This document shows positions 26,218-36,249 of a stretch of 64,000 nt of DNA, in pieces; positions within the stretch are counted from its first letter, which is position 1; the number at the start of each line of letters is the position of its first letter. Position numbers and translations under genes: made by a program. The notes below the pieces were generated by a model. It searched no databases and was not told the origin of the DNA. It saw only the letters and a program-made list of their open reading frames with translations. This DNA comes from Geomonas oryzae (GTDB lineage Bacteria > Desulfobacterota > Desulfuromonadia > Geobacterales > Geobacteraceae): positions 248,001-312,000 of the forward strand of contig NZ_RAHW01000005.1 of the NCBI RefSeq assembly GCF_004117875.1. The letters run 5' to 3'.

Positions 26218-26799
26218 TTGAACGAGATAGTGCTCCTCATCGGCGCGTACCTGCTCGGATCGGTACCGACCGGTCTGCTCCTGGCCCGGAGCATGGGCAT
26301 CAACATAAGGGAATGCGGCAGCGGCAACATCGGGGCGACCAACGTCTACCGCACCGCAGGCAAGAAACTCGGCATCATGACCCTCTTGGGCGACTGCCTC
26401 AAGGGGCTCATCCCCGTATTGGCCGCCAAGGCGCTGGGGCTTCCTCCCGTCTGGGTCGCCGGCGTTGGCCTTGCCGCCTTTCTCGGACACGTCTACACCG
26501 TCTTTCTCCGCTTCAAGGGTGGGAAAGGCGTGGCGACGGCACTCGGCGTCCTGCTCGGCACCGCGCCCCTCGCCGTCCTCTTAGGCATCCTCGTTTTCGC
26601 CGCAGTCCTTTACAAATGGCGCTACGTGTCGCTCGCCTCCATCAGCGCCGCGGCCGTCATCCCCGTCCTCGCCTGGGCGACCTGCGCCACCCGGGAAGTG
26701 ACCGGCATGGCATTCGTCATCGCGGTCATCGTGATCCTCAAGCACCACGAGAACATCGCAAGGCTGCGGGCCGGCACGGAAAACAAGTTCAAAGCCTGA
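26218..26799 (+). CDS. plsY: Glycerol-3-phosphate acyltransferase PlsY
   Basis: 193 residues. PlsY transfers an acyl group from acyl-phosphate to glycerol-3-phosphate, the first step of phospholipid synthesis, in the inner membrane. Conserved motifs are all present: GSVPTGLLLAR, GSGNIGATNVYR and LRFKGGKGVAT with the phosphate-binding KGGKG. The start is TTG at 26218 with AGGAG 6 bp upstream; the reading that begins earlier has no ribosome site and is not membrane-like. Confidence 0.93.
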   Translation: MNEIVLLIGAYLLGSVPTGLLLARSMGINIRECGSGNIGATNVYRTAGKKLGIMTLLGDCLKGLIPVLAAKALGLPPVWVAGVGLAAFLGHVYTVFLRFKGGKGVATALGVLLGTAPLAVLLGILVFAAVLYKWRYVSLASISAAAVIPVLAWATCATREVTGMAFVIAVIVILKHHENIARLRAGTENKFKA

Positions 26800-27035
26800 T
26801 CGTCCGCTTCCCCATGCAGATTCCCGCACTCATCACGGGAAAACCCAACACCCCCATTGCACACCAAATGGGTCATTTCGCCTAAAAAGCGTCTTTCACC
26901 GCACCTGCGCAGACATCCCCGGCGGCTCCGCCGCCTTAACCCGCCGTAATCACGTCTATTCCCGTCACACCGCATCCCGCGGTACGCGTCTTGCTCTTCA
27001 CGACAGGTCAAGAAAAGATCCGCCGTGGAGGAGTG

Positions 27036-28055
27036 ATGTTTTTCAGCAACAGGGCGATGCTCGCCGCGATCATCGTGCCGTTATTTTCGCTCGCCCTTGC
27101 TGCGTGCGACGTCTCCCGCGAAGAGCACGGAGAGGCGGCCTCGCTGCTTGCGCCTGAAGGTGCGCCGAACGAGCCGGTTCAGAAGGTGAACGGCTCGGTG
27201 ATCACCCGGGGCGCGGTGCAGCGCCGCCTGCAGTTGCTCCTGGACCGCAGAGGCCCCGTGCAGCGGACCGGCCCTGAAGAGATTCGCCTGCTGAGACGCG
27301 AGGCGCTGGAACAACTTATAGCGGCGGAACTGCTCTACCAGGAGGCCGGAAAGAGCCCGGTGAAGAACCTGGACGAACTCGTCGCGCAGCGCATAGAGCA
27401 GTACCGCAACAGGCTCCCAAGCGACGACGCCTTTGCCAGAAGCCTCGACGAGGCAGGGCTTAGCCTCCCGCTCTTGCAGCAGGAGGTAAGAAAAGAACTG
27501 GTGGTGAGCGATTTCGTCGACACCAGGTTCGGACAGAAAGTCAGCGTCAGCGAGGACGAGGCGCTCAGTTTCTACGAGGAAAACCGGGAGAAGTTCAAGA
27601 CAGGAAGCTCCGTCAGGGCAAGCCAGATCCTCGTCGCCGTCAAGGAGCCGTGCGGCGAACGCGACAGGAAACAGGCGCAGGAGAAGGCGGAACGGCTGCT
27701 GCAGCGGGTGCGTCAAGGTGAGAACTTCGGGATCATCGCGCAGATGCAGTCCGACTGCGCCAGCAAGGTCAGAGGGGGGGATCTCGGTTTTTTCAGCCGC
27801 GGCGACGCGAACCCGCGCATCGAGCAGGTGGCCTTCGCCCTCAAACCCGGGGAGATCAGCAACATCATCCAGACGCCGTACGGCTACCACATCCTGAAGC
27901 TGACCGAGAAGCGCCCGCCAAGGCTCGAGACCTACGACGAGGCGCGGGAAGAGATCTTCCAGCTGTTGAAACGGGAGAAGACCATGAAACTGGCGGCGGA
28001 GCACGTTGCGCAACTGCGCGCCAGGGCGAGGGTGGAGCGGGTGAACCGGCAATAA
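27036..28055 (+). CDS. Parvulin-type peptidyl-prolyl isomerase lipoprotein
   Basis: 339 residues. Lipobox LALAAC after a signal peptide predicts an outer- or inner-membrane lipoprotein. An N-terminal SurA-like helical chaperone part (about 45-190) precedes a PpiC rotamase domain (about 200-300; VRASQILVAVKEP, GGDLGFFSRG, GYHILKLTEK). Role: folding of secreted or outer-membrane proteins, such as the cytochromes and porin encoded nearby. GGAGGAGTG directly precedes the ATG at 27036. Confidence 0.88.
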   Translation: MFFSNRAMLAAIIVPLFSLALAACDVSREEHGEAASLLAPEGAPNEPVQKVNGSVITRGAVQRRLQLLLDRRGPVQRTGPEEIRLLRREALEQLIAAELLYQEAGKSPVKNLDELVAQRIEQYRNRLPSDDAFARSLDEAGLSLPLLQQEVRKELVVSDFVDTRFGQKVSVSEDEALSFYEENREKFKTGSSVRASQILVAVKEPCGERDRKQAQEKAERLLQRVRQGENFGIIAQMQSDCASKVRGGDLGFFSRGDANPRIEQVAFALKPGEISNIIQTPYGYHILKLTEKRPPRLETYDEAREEIFQLLKREKTMKLAAEHVAQLRARARVERVNRQ

Positions 28056-28079
28056 AAAAGGCGTCCCTTGCGGGACGCC
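28054..28079 (-). terminator. Terminator of rpoH
   Basis: Stem GGCGTCCC / GGGACGCC with loop TTGC; on the minus strand it ends in six T. It touches the stop codon of the convergent isomerase gene. Confidence 0.85.
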
Positions 28080-28106
28080 CTTCGACGAAACGACGTGTGC
28101 AGCGGC

Positions 28107-28961
28107 TCAGGCCGCCTGCGCTTCCACGACCAGCGGGGTCAGGAAACGCTTCATCTTCTTGAGCGCCCCCTCCTCGATCTGGCGCACCCGCTCCCTGGAG
28201 ATGGAGAAGTGGTCCGCGATCTCCTGGAGGGTCAGCGGGGTTTCCGCGGCGACGCGCTGCTCGATCACGAAACGCTCCTTCTCGTTCAAGTGCTCGAGGG
28301 CGCTTGCCACCGTCTGCTCCAGCATGGTGGCCTCCTGGCGCTCGGCCAGCATCTCTTCCTGGTTCTGGCGCTGGTCAGGCAGGCTCTCCAGGAAGGTTCC
28401 CCCCTCCCCTTCGAACATCTCGACGTCGAGCGAGAGCTCCCCTCTCAAACGCTGCTCCATCTCCTGCGCCTCGGAATCCTTCACGTCGAGGGACAGGGCG
28501 GCCGCGTGCAGGTCACCTTCGCCGGTCATCTGGGCGATGGCCTGCTTCGCCTGGTTCAGCTTGAAAAATAGTTTGCGCTGCGCCTGGGTGGTCCCGATCT
28601 TCAACAGGCTCCAGGCGGAAATGATGTGGTTCTGGATATAGGCCCTGATCCACCACACGGCGTAGGAGATGAGGCGGACCCCCTTGGAGGGATCGAACTT
28701 GCGCACGGCCATCATGAGGCCGATGTTCCCTTCCTGGATCAGGTCCAGCATCTTCATCCCGTAGGAGCGGTACTCCCCGGCTATCTTCACGACGAAGCGC
28801 AGGTTGGCGGTGATCAGCCTGTGGGCCGCCTCCAGGTCGCCTTCGTTGCGGAACCGGCAGGCCAGATCCATCTCCTCGTCCGCCGACAGAAGCGGAAAGC
28901 GGTTGATCTCCGCGAGGTACAGGGTAAGGCTGTCTACAGGTACCGGCATGGTGTGTGTCAT
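28107..28961 (-). CDS. rpoH: RNA polymerase heat-shock sigma factor RpoH
   Basis: 284 residues. Region 1.2/2 is complete (LITANLRFVVKIAGEYRSYG, DLIQEGNIGLMMAVRKFDPS, the -10 melting segment ISYAVWWIRAYIQNHI) and region 4 ends with the helix-turn-helix TLQEIADHFSISRERVRQIE. The RpoH box (QRKLFFKL) is present, which separates it from RpoD. GGGAGAG lies 7 bp before the ATG. It is preceded by a sigma-70 promoter and a CIRCE operator, so HrcA probably represses it. Confidence 0.93.
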   Translation of the reverse strand: MTHTMPVPVDSLTLYLAEINRFPLLSADEEMDLACRFRNEGDLEAAHRLITANLRFVVKIAGEYRSYGMKMLDLIQEGNIGLMMAVRKFDPSKGVRLISYAVWWIRAYIQNHIISAWSLLKIGTTQAQRKLFFKLNQAKQAIAQMTGEGDLHAAALSLDVKDSEAQEMEQRLRGELSLDVEMFEGEGGTFLESLPDQRQNQEEMLAERQEATMLEQTVASALEHLNEKERFVIEQRVAAETPLTLQEIADHFSISRERVRQIEEGALKKMKRFLTPLVVEAQAA

Positions 28962-29003
28962 CGTTCATCTCTCCCTTGTGAGCTGCTTATTTCGTGCGTC
29001 GTG

Positions 29004-29030
29004 TTAGCACTCTCCACTCGTGAGCGCTAA
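29004..29030 (-). promoter_or_regulatory. CIRCE operator (HrcA site) upstream of rpoH
   Basis: TTAGCACTC, nine bases, GAGCGCTAA: the consensus inverted repeat is TTAGCACTC-N9-GAGTGCTAA, so there is one mismatch in 18 arm bases. It lies directly after the -10 of the rpoH promoter and 43 bp before the start codon, a position for repression. Confidence 0.92.
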
Positions 29031-29031
29031 C

Positions 29032-29060
29032 AATATAACAAGGGGTAGGTAAAAAATCAA
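29032..29060 (-). promoter_or_regulatory. Sigma-70 promoter of rpoH
   Basis: On the minus strand: TTGATT (29060-29055), 17 bp, TATATT (29037-29032). The CIRCE element starts 1 bp downstream of the -10. Confidence 0.75.
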
Positions 29061-29176
29061 GGGGATGCCCGGCGATTTGCGGGGGGTTAAATTGCTTGCA
29101 CGGTCCGCCGCTAATGTGGTAAACGAAAAGATCGAATAAGCGACGCCTGGCGCCGAAAAACCGGAGGTTTTGCCAC

Positions 29177-30250
29177 ATGGAGATCAGGATAGTACCGATT
29201 AGCGAGGGGGAGAAGAAGGCCAAGTATACCGACGAGTCGCAGCTCGGCTTCGGCAGGATCTTTACCGATTACATGCTGTTGGTCGAGTGGAAAGAGGGTC
29301 AGGGATGGGTCGACGGGCGCATCAAGAAATACGAGCCGTTCCAGATTGACCCGGCGGCGCTCGTTTTACACTACGCGCAGGAGATCTTCGAGGGGCTCAA
29401 GGCCTACAAGTGGGAGGACGGCACCATCGCCCTCTTCCGCCCGGAGATGAACGCACGCCGCTTCAACCATTCCGCCGAAAGGCTCTGCATGCCTGAGGTC
29501 CCGGAAGAGCTCTTCGTGAAAGGGATCGAGCAGTTGGTCGCCCTCGAGAGCGCCTGGGTTCCCGGCTCGGAGGGTACTTCGCTCTATATCCGTCCCGCCA
29601 TGATCGCCGTCGAACCTCACGTCGGCATCAAGCCTTCGGACCACTACTACTTCTACGTCATCCTTTCCCCGGTGGGCGCCTACTACGCAGCAGGCTTCAA
29701 CCCGGTCAAGATCATGGTCGAGGACAAATACGTCCGCGCCACCCCCGGCGGCACCGGCGAGGCGAAGACCGGCGGCAACTACGCGAGCTCCCTCAAGGCG
29801 GGGCTCGAGGCGAAGAAAAAGGGTTACGACCAGGTGCTCTGGCTGGACGGCGTGCACAAGCGCTACATCGAGGAAGTCGGCTCGATGAACATGTTCTTCG
29901 CCTACGGCGACACCATCGTCACCGCGCCGCTCGAGGGTAGCATCCTGCGCGGCATCACCCGCGACTCCGTGATCACCCTGGCCAAATCCATGGGGCTCAA
30001 GGTCGAGGAGCGCAAGATCGACGTGAACGAACTCATGCAGGACCTGAAGAGCGGCAAGGTCACCGAGGCCTTCGGCAGCGGCACCGCCGCCGTGGTCACC
30101 CCGGTAGGGACCCTTTGCTATGCGGGCGAGACGGTCCAGGTCGGCAACGGCGGCGTCGGCAAACACACCCAGAAGCTGTACGACACCTTGACCGGCATCC
30201 AGACCGGCAAGATAGAAGACAAGTTCGGCTGGATGATCAAGGTCAAGTAG
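29177..30250 (+). CDS. ilvE: Branched-chain amino acid aminotransferase IlvE
   Basis: 357 residues, the length of the longer bacterial/eukaryal BCAT class. Fold-type IV PLP enzyme: LHYAQEIFEGLKAYK, the RPEMNARRFNHSAERL phosphate-binding region, GGNYASSLKAGLEAKKKGY with the PLP lysine, and EVGSMNMFF. It carries out the last step of valine, leucine and isoleucine synthesis and the first step of their breakdown. GGAGG lies 9 bp before the ATG. Divergent from rpoH. Confidence 0.95.
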   Translation: MEIRIVPISEGEKKAKYTDESQLGFGRIFTDYMLLVEWKEGQGWVDGRIKKYEPFQIDPAALVLHYAQEIFEGLKAYKWEDGTIALFRPEMNARRFNHSAERLCMPEVPEELFVKGIEQLVALESAWVPGSEGTSLYIRPAMIAVEPHVGIKPSDHYYFYVILSPVGAYYAAGFNPVKIMVEDKYVRATPGGTGEAKTGGNYASSLKAGLEAKKKGYDQVLWLDGVHKRYIEEVGSMNMFFAYGDTIVTAPLEGSILRGITRDSVITLAKSMGLKVEERKIDVNELMQDLKSGKVTEAFGSGTAAVVTPVGTLCYAGETVQVGNGGVGKHTQKLYDTLTGIQTGKIEDKFGWMIKVK

Positions 30251-30268
30251 AGCCGAGCTCATATGGAT

Positions 30269-30310
30269 AAAAAGGGGACAGGCACCTTCCGGAGCCTGTC
30301 CCCTTTTTTA
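30269..30310. terminator. Bidirectional terminator after ilvE
   Basis: A long stem with arms AAAAGGGGACAGGC and GCCTGTCCCCTTTT around a 10-base loop, with A-run before and T-run after; works on both strands. Confidence 0.88.
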
Positions 30311-30320
30311 ATTCAGTCCT

Positions 30321-30434
30321 CTTCCCCTCTCCCTCCGGGAGAGGGCAGGGTGAGGGCGTCGGCAGCTGCAACCTCCTCACTTCGTGGCAATCCCCTCACC
30401 CGCCCGTTGGGCACCCTCTCCGAGGGGAGAGGGG
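30321..30434. repeat. Second REP/BIME-like inverted repeat pair
   Basis: CCCCTCTCCCtccGGGAGAGGG followed by CAGGGTGAGGG, and a mirrored partner CCCTCACCCGCCC then CCCTCTCCgaGGGGAGAGGGG. Same layout as 18804-18914 with a different base composition. It ends 6 bp before the stop codon of the minus-strand gene at 30440. Confidence 0.8.
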
Positions 30435-30439
30435 AGTGG

Positions 30440-31006
30440 TTAAAAGAGGTCCATCTGCCCGTGCAGCAGCTCGCCGGGAGGCGGCGCGGTCTTGCCTGCC
30501 CCCTCGAGCCCCTTCCACGACTGGCCGGTCCGGAGCATTTCCTGAAGCCATTTTTTCGGGACCGAACGGTAACGGCACCGTTTGAGCGAGTCGACGGTTA
30601 TGGTGGCGGAAACCACGCCCCGACGAATACGCGGCACGATCTCCTTTATTCTTGCGATGAAGAGGAAACAGCGCGTCGCGTCTTTATGCTCCAGGAGCAC
30701 CTCGTCACCGATAACCGCAAGACAGATGCCGTGGTGACGCTTGTTGTCCGTAAAGAAGCTGACCGCACAACCTGGAGTGGCTACGACCGGCTTGGCTAAT
30801 TCCTCCGCATCCCACACCAACTCCTCGGCATCGTCCGGTTCCTCGTCGAAAGATGCGTCGGGGTCCTCACCGTAAAACAGATTCTCATCTGCAGCCCAGT
30901 CCAGGTCGTCATCGAGATCATCCTCGGCGCCTGCATGCAGCTCCGCCTCGGTCTCGGGATCGTCCTCGACCTCACAGCCCGTATCTTTGCTCGTGAACTT
31001 TGCCAA
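30440..31006 (-). CDS. Unknown protein with very acidic N-terminal half
   Basis: 188 residues. Not recognised. Residues ~8-90 are rich in Asp and Glu (EDDLDDDLDWAADENLFYGE is typical); the C-terminal half is basic and beta-like with KRHHGICLAVIGDEVLLEHK and ends in MDLF, similar to a sliding-clamp-type or other short linear tail only by eye. The start is a TTG at 31006 with AGGGGAG 5 bp upstream; the frame stays open to 31198, but that part is arginine-rich low-quality coding. Divergent from clpB. Possibly nucleic-acid linked; no function is claimed. Confidence 0.65.
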   Translation of the reverse strand: MAKFTSKDTGCEVEDDPETEAELHAGAEDDLDDDLDWAADENLFYGEDPDASFDEEPDDAEELVWDAEELAKPVVATPGCAVSFFTDNKRHHGICLAVIGDEVLLEHKDATRCFLFIARIKEIVPRIRRGVVSATITVDSLKRCRYRSVPKKWLQEMLRTGQSWKGLEGAGKTAPPPGELLHGQMDLF

Positions 31007-31191
31007 TGTTTCTCCCCTGCAAGCCACAGCGTCGTTAGTCGTGCCAACCATTTCGCGCCAACCGTGAGCCGCAGAAACGCTGCAATCGCCGCCGCGATAA
31101 TGCCATATCTCGCCGCGCACTACAAGCCTTGGCGCGGGGAGAACTACACGGCCCGCCCGCCGGCGACGGCAGTTAAAAGCGGCGCCCCGCC

Positions 31192-31220
31192 TTGACACAC
31201 TACACTCGCCTCCCTATCTT
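31192..31220 (+). promoter_or_regulatory. Promoter of clpB, sigma-70 with heat-shock-like -10
   Basis: TTGACA (31192-31197), 17 bp, TATCTT (31215-31220). Read as a sigma-32 site it is CTTGACA with a -10 of TCCCTATCT, near the RpoH consensus CCCCATnT. RpoH use is inference. Confidence 0.6.
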
Positions 31221-31245
31221 CTTTAAAGACTTAGGAGGCAACCCC

Positions 31246-33837
<2,592 letters not shown>

Positions 33838-33895
33838 TGAATACATTAAGCGAAAACTAACGAATTGCTATTTTACGGTGAAGCTGCTATGGTAC

Positions 33896-33923
33896 GCGGC
33901 GCAAAGCTGCAGTTTTGCGCCGC
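33896..33923 (+). terminator. Hairpin between clpB and the OB-fold gene
   Basis: Perfect 10-bp stem GCGGCGCAAA / TTTGCGCCGC with an 8-base loop. No T-run follows, so it may be a weak terminator or an mRNA-stability structure. Confidence 0.45.
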
Positions 33924-33954
33924 TTGCGCGGCATCTCGATCGGGGAGTCTTTCA

Positions 33955-34800
33955 ATGAAGCGTTATTCAACTATTATGTCGGTCCTCGTAACCCTGGCAC
34001 TGCCCGTCGCTGGGACCTGTGCAGACGCACCCAAGGCGCCTGAAAAGGCGGATACCAAAGTCGAAGCGGCCACCGCCCCCGCCGCATCCGATGCAAAGGC
34101 GCAGAAAGTCGAGGCCATCACCAAGTCCGTGCAGAAGAGCGGGCACAGCATGATGATGGCGGGGACCCCTGCTCCGGGCACCCCGGAAGCGAACCCGAAC
34201 GCGGCCGGCAAGGTCGTCGAAACCATGAACTCCGGCGGGTATACCTACGCCAACCTCGAATCCGACGGCACCAAGACCTGGGTTGCCTATCCGGTCCTCG
34301 AGACCCGCGTGGGCGAGAACCTCTCTTTCCACAACTGCATGCCGATGACCAACTTCCAGAGCAAGACGCTGAACCGCAAGTTCGACACCATCCTGTTCTG
34401 CAGCGCACCGGACGTTGCCGCAGCCGCAGCCAAGCCCACCCAGAAGGAGGCGAAGAAGGCCGCCCCCGGCGACAAGATCAAGGTTGAAAAAGCAAACGGC
34501 GCCAACGCCTACACCGTCGAGGAGATCTTCTCCAAGCGCGCCGCCCTGGACGGCAAGCAGGTGGTGGTGCGCGGCCAGGTCGTCAAGGTCGCAGCCTCCA
34601 TCATGAACAGGAACTGGGTGCATCTGCAGGACGGCACCGGCAGCGACAGCAAAAAAACCAACGACCTCGTGGTGACCACCAACGACAACGCCGAAGAAGG
34701 GGATATCATCACCGTCACCGGCACCCTCGCCAAGGACAAGGACTTCGGCGGCGGCTACCGCTACAACGCGATCATCGAGAAGGGTATCGTGATGAAGTAA
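33955..34800 (+). CDS. Periplasmic NrfJ-like / OB-fold protein
   Basis: 281 residues. A signal peptide (to about residue 20, ending GTCA) is followed by an Ala/Lys-rich linker, a module with GKVVETMNSGGYTYANLES and WVAYPVLETRVG that resembles NrfJ-type accessory proteins, a second Ala/Lys linker and a C-terminal OB-fold (VVRGQVVKVAASIMNRNWVHL, GDIITVTGTLAKDKDFGGGY). Such proteins are called DNA-binding by old annotation, but the secretion signal speaks for a periplasmic role, perhaps in cytochrome assembly. GGGGAG precedes the ATG at 33955; an upstream start would remove the signal peptide character. Confidence 0.75.
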   Translation: MKRYSTIMSVLVTLALPVAGTCADAPKAPEKADTKVEAATAPAASDAKAQKVEAITKSVQKSGHSMMMAGTPAPGTPEANPNAAGKVVETMNSGGYTYANLESDGTKTWVAYPVLETRVGENLSFHNCMPMTNFQSKTLNRKFDTILFCSAPDVAAAAAKPTQKEAKKAAPGDKIKVEKANGANAYTVEEIFSKRAALDGKQVVVRGQVVKVAASIMNRNWVHLQDGTGSDSKKTNDLVVTTNDNAEEGDIITVTGTLAKDKDFGGGYRYNAIIEKGIVMK

Positions 34801-34823
34801 CGTCTCTCGCCACATGCACCGGC

Positions 34824-34855
34824 AAAGGCCCTCCGTTTCGCGGAGGGCCTTTTTT
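34824..34855 (+). terminator. Rho-independent terminator after the OB-fold gene
   Basis: Stem AGGCCCTCCG / CGGAGGGCCT with loop TTTCG followed by six T. Confidence 0.92.
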
Positions 34856-34901
34856 GATCGTGGACAAAATCTTTCCGGGACCAGGGACAGGGATACAGAC
34901 C

Positions 34902-36161
34902 ATGTCGACCACATCGCTACTGATAGCACTCTACTTCTGCCGCTTCGCCGCCGTATGCCTGCTGCGCTTTATGAACCTGAGCCACCTGAAGCGCTACGGC
35001 GCCACGGTCCCGGAGGGGTTCGAGGGTGCGATCGACGCGGACGCCCTGGCGAAATCGTCCCGCTACACCTTCGCGCAGAGCAGGCTCGCGCTCATCGAGT
35101 CCATCTTCGACAGCGCATTTTTACTGCTCTTCATGTTCACCCCGCTGCTGCCGCTATACGATGCCTGGATCGGGTCGTTGACCGGCTCCTTCCTTTTGCG
35201 CGGTGTTCTCTTCATGCTGGTGCTCACCCTGGTGCAGGAGGTCCTCGAGATCCCCTTCTCGCTTTACCGCACCTTCCGGCTGGAGAGAAGCTTCGGTTTC
35301 AACACCACAACGGCCCGCATCTGGCTCTCCGACTTTTTCAAGTCTACCCTGATCTCTTCGGTCATTACCGGCATCGTCATCTCGGCGGCCCTTCTTCTCG
35401 TCGAACACTCCCCCGATCTTTGGTGGCTCTGGGTCTGGGCCTTCTTCGCTCTCTTTTCCATCACGATGATCTACATCTCGCCGTACCTCATCGAGCCGCT
35501 CTTCTCGAAGTTCGAGCCTTTGAAGGACGAGGAACTTGCCGGGGAGATCCGGGGGATGCTCGAGAGAGCCGGCCTGCACGTGAAGGACGTACAGCAGATG
35601 GACGCCTCGCGCCGCAGCCTCCACTCCAACGCCTACTTCACCGGCATCGGCAGGGTGAAAAGGATCGTGCTGTACGACACGCTTCTCGAGCAGATGGACC
35701 GCCCCGAGGTGCTCGCCATCCTCGCGCACGAGGCCGGACACTGGAAAAAGGGACACATCTGGAAACGGCTGGTGCTCATGGAGGCGGGGGCGCTCGCGCT
35801 CTTTTTCCTGGTGCACCAGTTGCTTGCATGGGGCGGGCTTCCCACGCTCTTCGAGCTGGGGGAGGCGTCCTTCATGGCGCAGATCCTCATGGTGAGCTTT
35901 TTGTTCTCACTCGTCTCCTTCCCGCTCACTCCGCTCGGGGCATGGCTTTCGCGCCGCAACGAGTGGGAGGCGGACCGTTTCGCCGCCGCGCTCTCAGGCA
36001 CGCCCGGTGCGCTCGCCTCCGCCCTCGTCAAGCTCTCCAAGGAAAACCTCTCCAACCTGCATCCGCATCCCTTCTACGCATGGTTCTACTACAGCCATCC
36101 GCCGGCAGCGGCTCGAGTGGCGGCACTGCGTGCGGCCGAACGAGAAACGGCGTCGGAATAA
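34902..36161 (+). CDS. M48 family zinc metalloprotease (Ste24/CAAX protease-like)
   Basis: 419 residues. Integral membrane protease with several hydrophobic helices (near residues 5, 65, 100, 155, 180, 305 and 335). The zinc motif HEAGH and the downstream third-ligand motif NEWEAD are present, with the FEPLKDEELAGEI and SNAYFTGIG segments of the Ste24 group. In bacteria these proteins degrade damaged membrane or secreted proteins; there is no prenylated CAAX substrate. ATG at 34902 chosen with AGGGA upstream; an earlier ATG at 34854 overlaps the terminator. Confidence 0.88.
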   Translation: MSTTSLLIALYFCRFAAVCLLRFMNLSHLKRYGATVPEGFEGAIDADALAKSSRYTFAQSRLALIESIFDSAFLLLFMFTPLLPLYDAWIGSLTGSFLLRGVLFMLVLTLVQEVLEIPFSLYRTFRLERSFGFNTTTARIWLSDFFKSTLISSVITGIVISAALLLVEHSPDLWWLWVWAFFALFSITMIYISPYLIEPLFSKFEPLKDEELAGEIRGMLERAGLHVKDVQQMDASRRSLHSNAYFTGIGRVKRIVLYDTLLEQMDRPEVLAILAHEAGHWKKGHIWKRLVLMEAGALALFFLVHQLLAWGGLPTLFELGEASFMAQILMVSFLFSLVSFPLTPLGAWLSRRNEWEADRFAAALSGTPGALASALVKLSKENLSNLHPHPFYAWFYYSHPPAAARVAALRAAERETASE

Positions 36162-36249
36162 TTAACACTACTTCATTGCGCCGGCCTCCGCGTTCTGGTA
36201 TTTTTGGAAGGCTCAAGCCGACACGATACCAGCACCCGGAGCCGATGCC

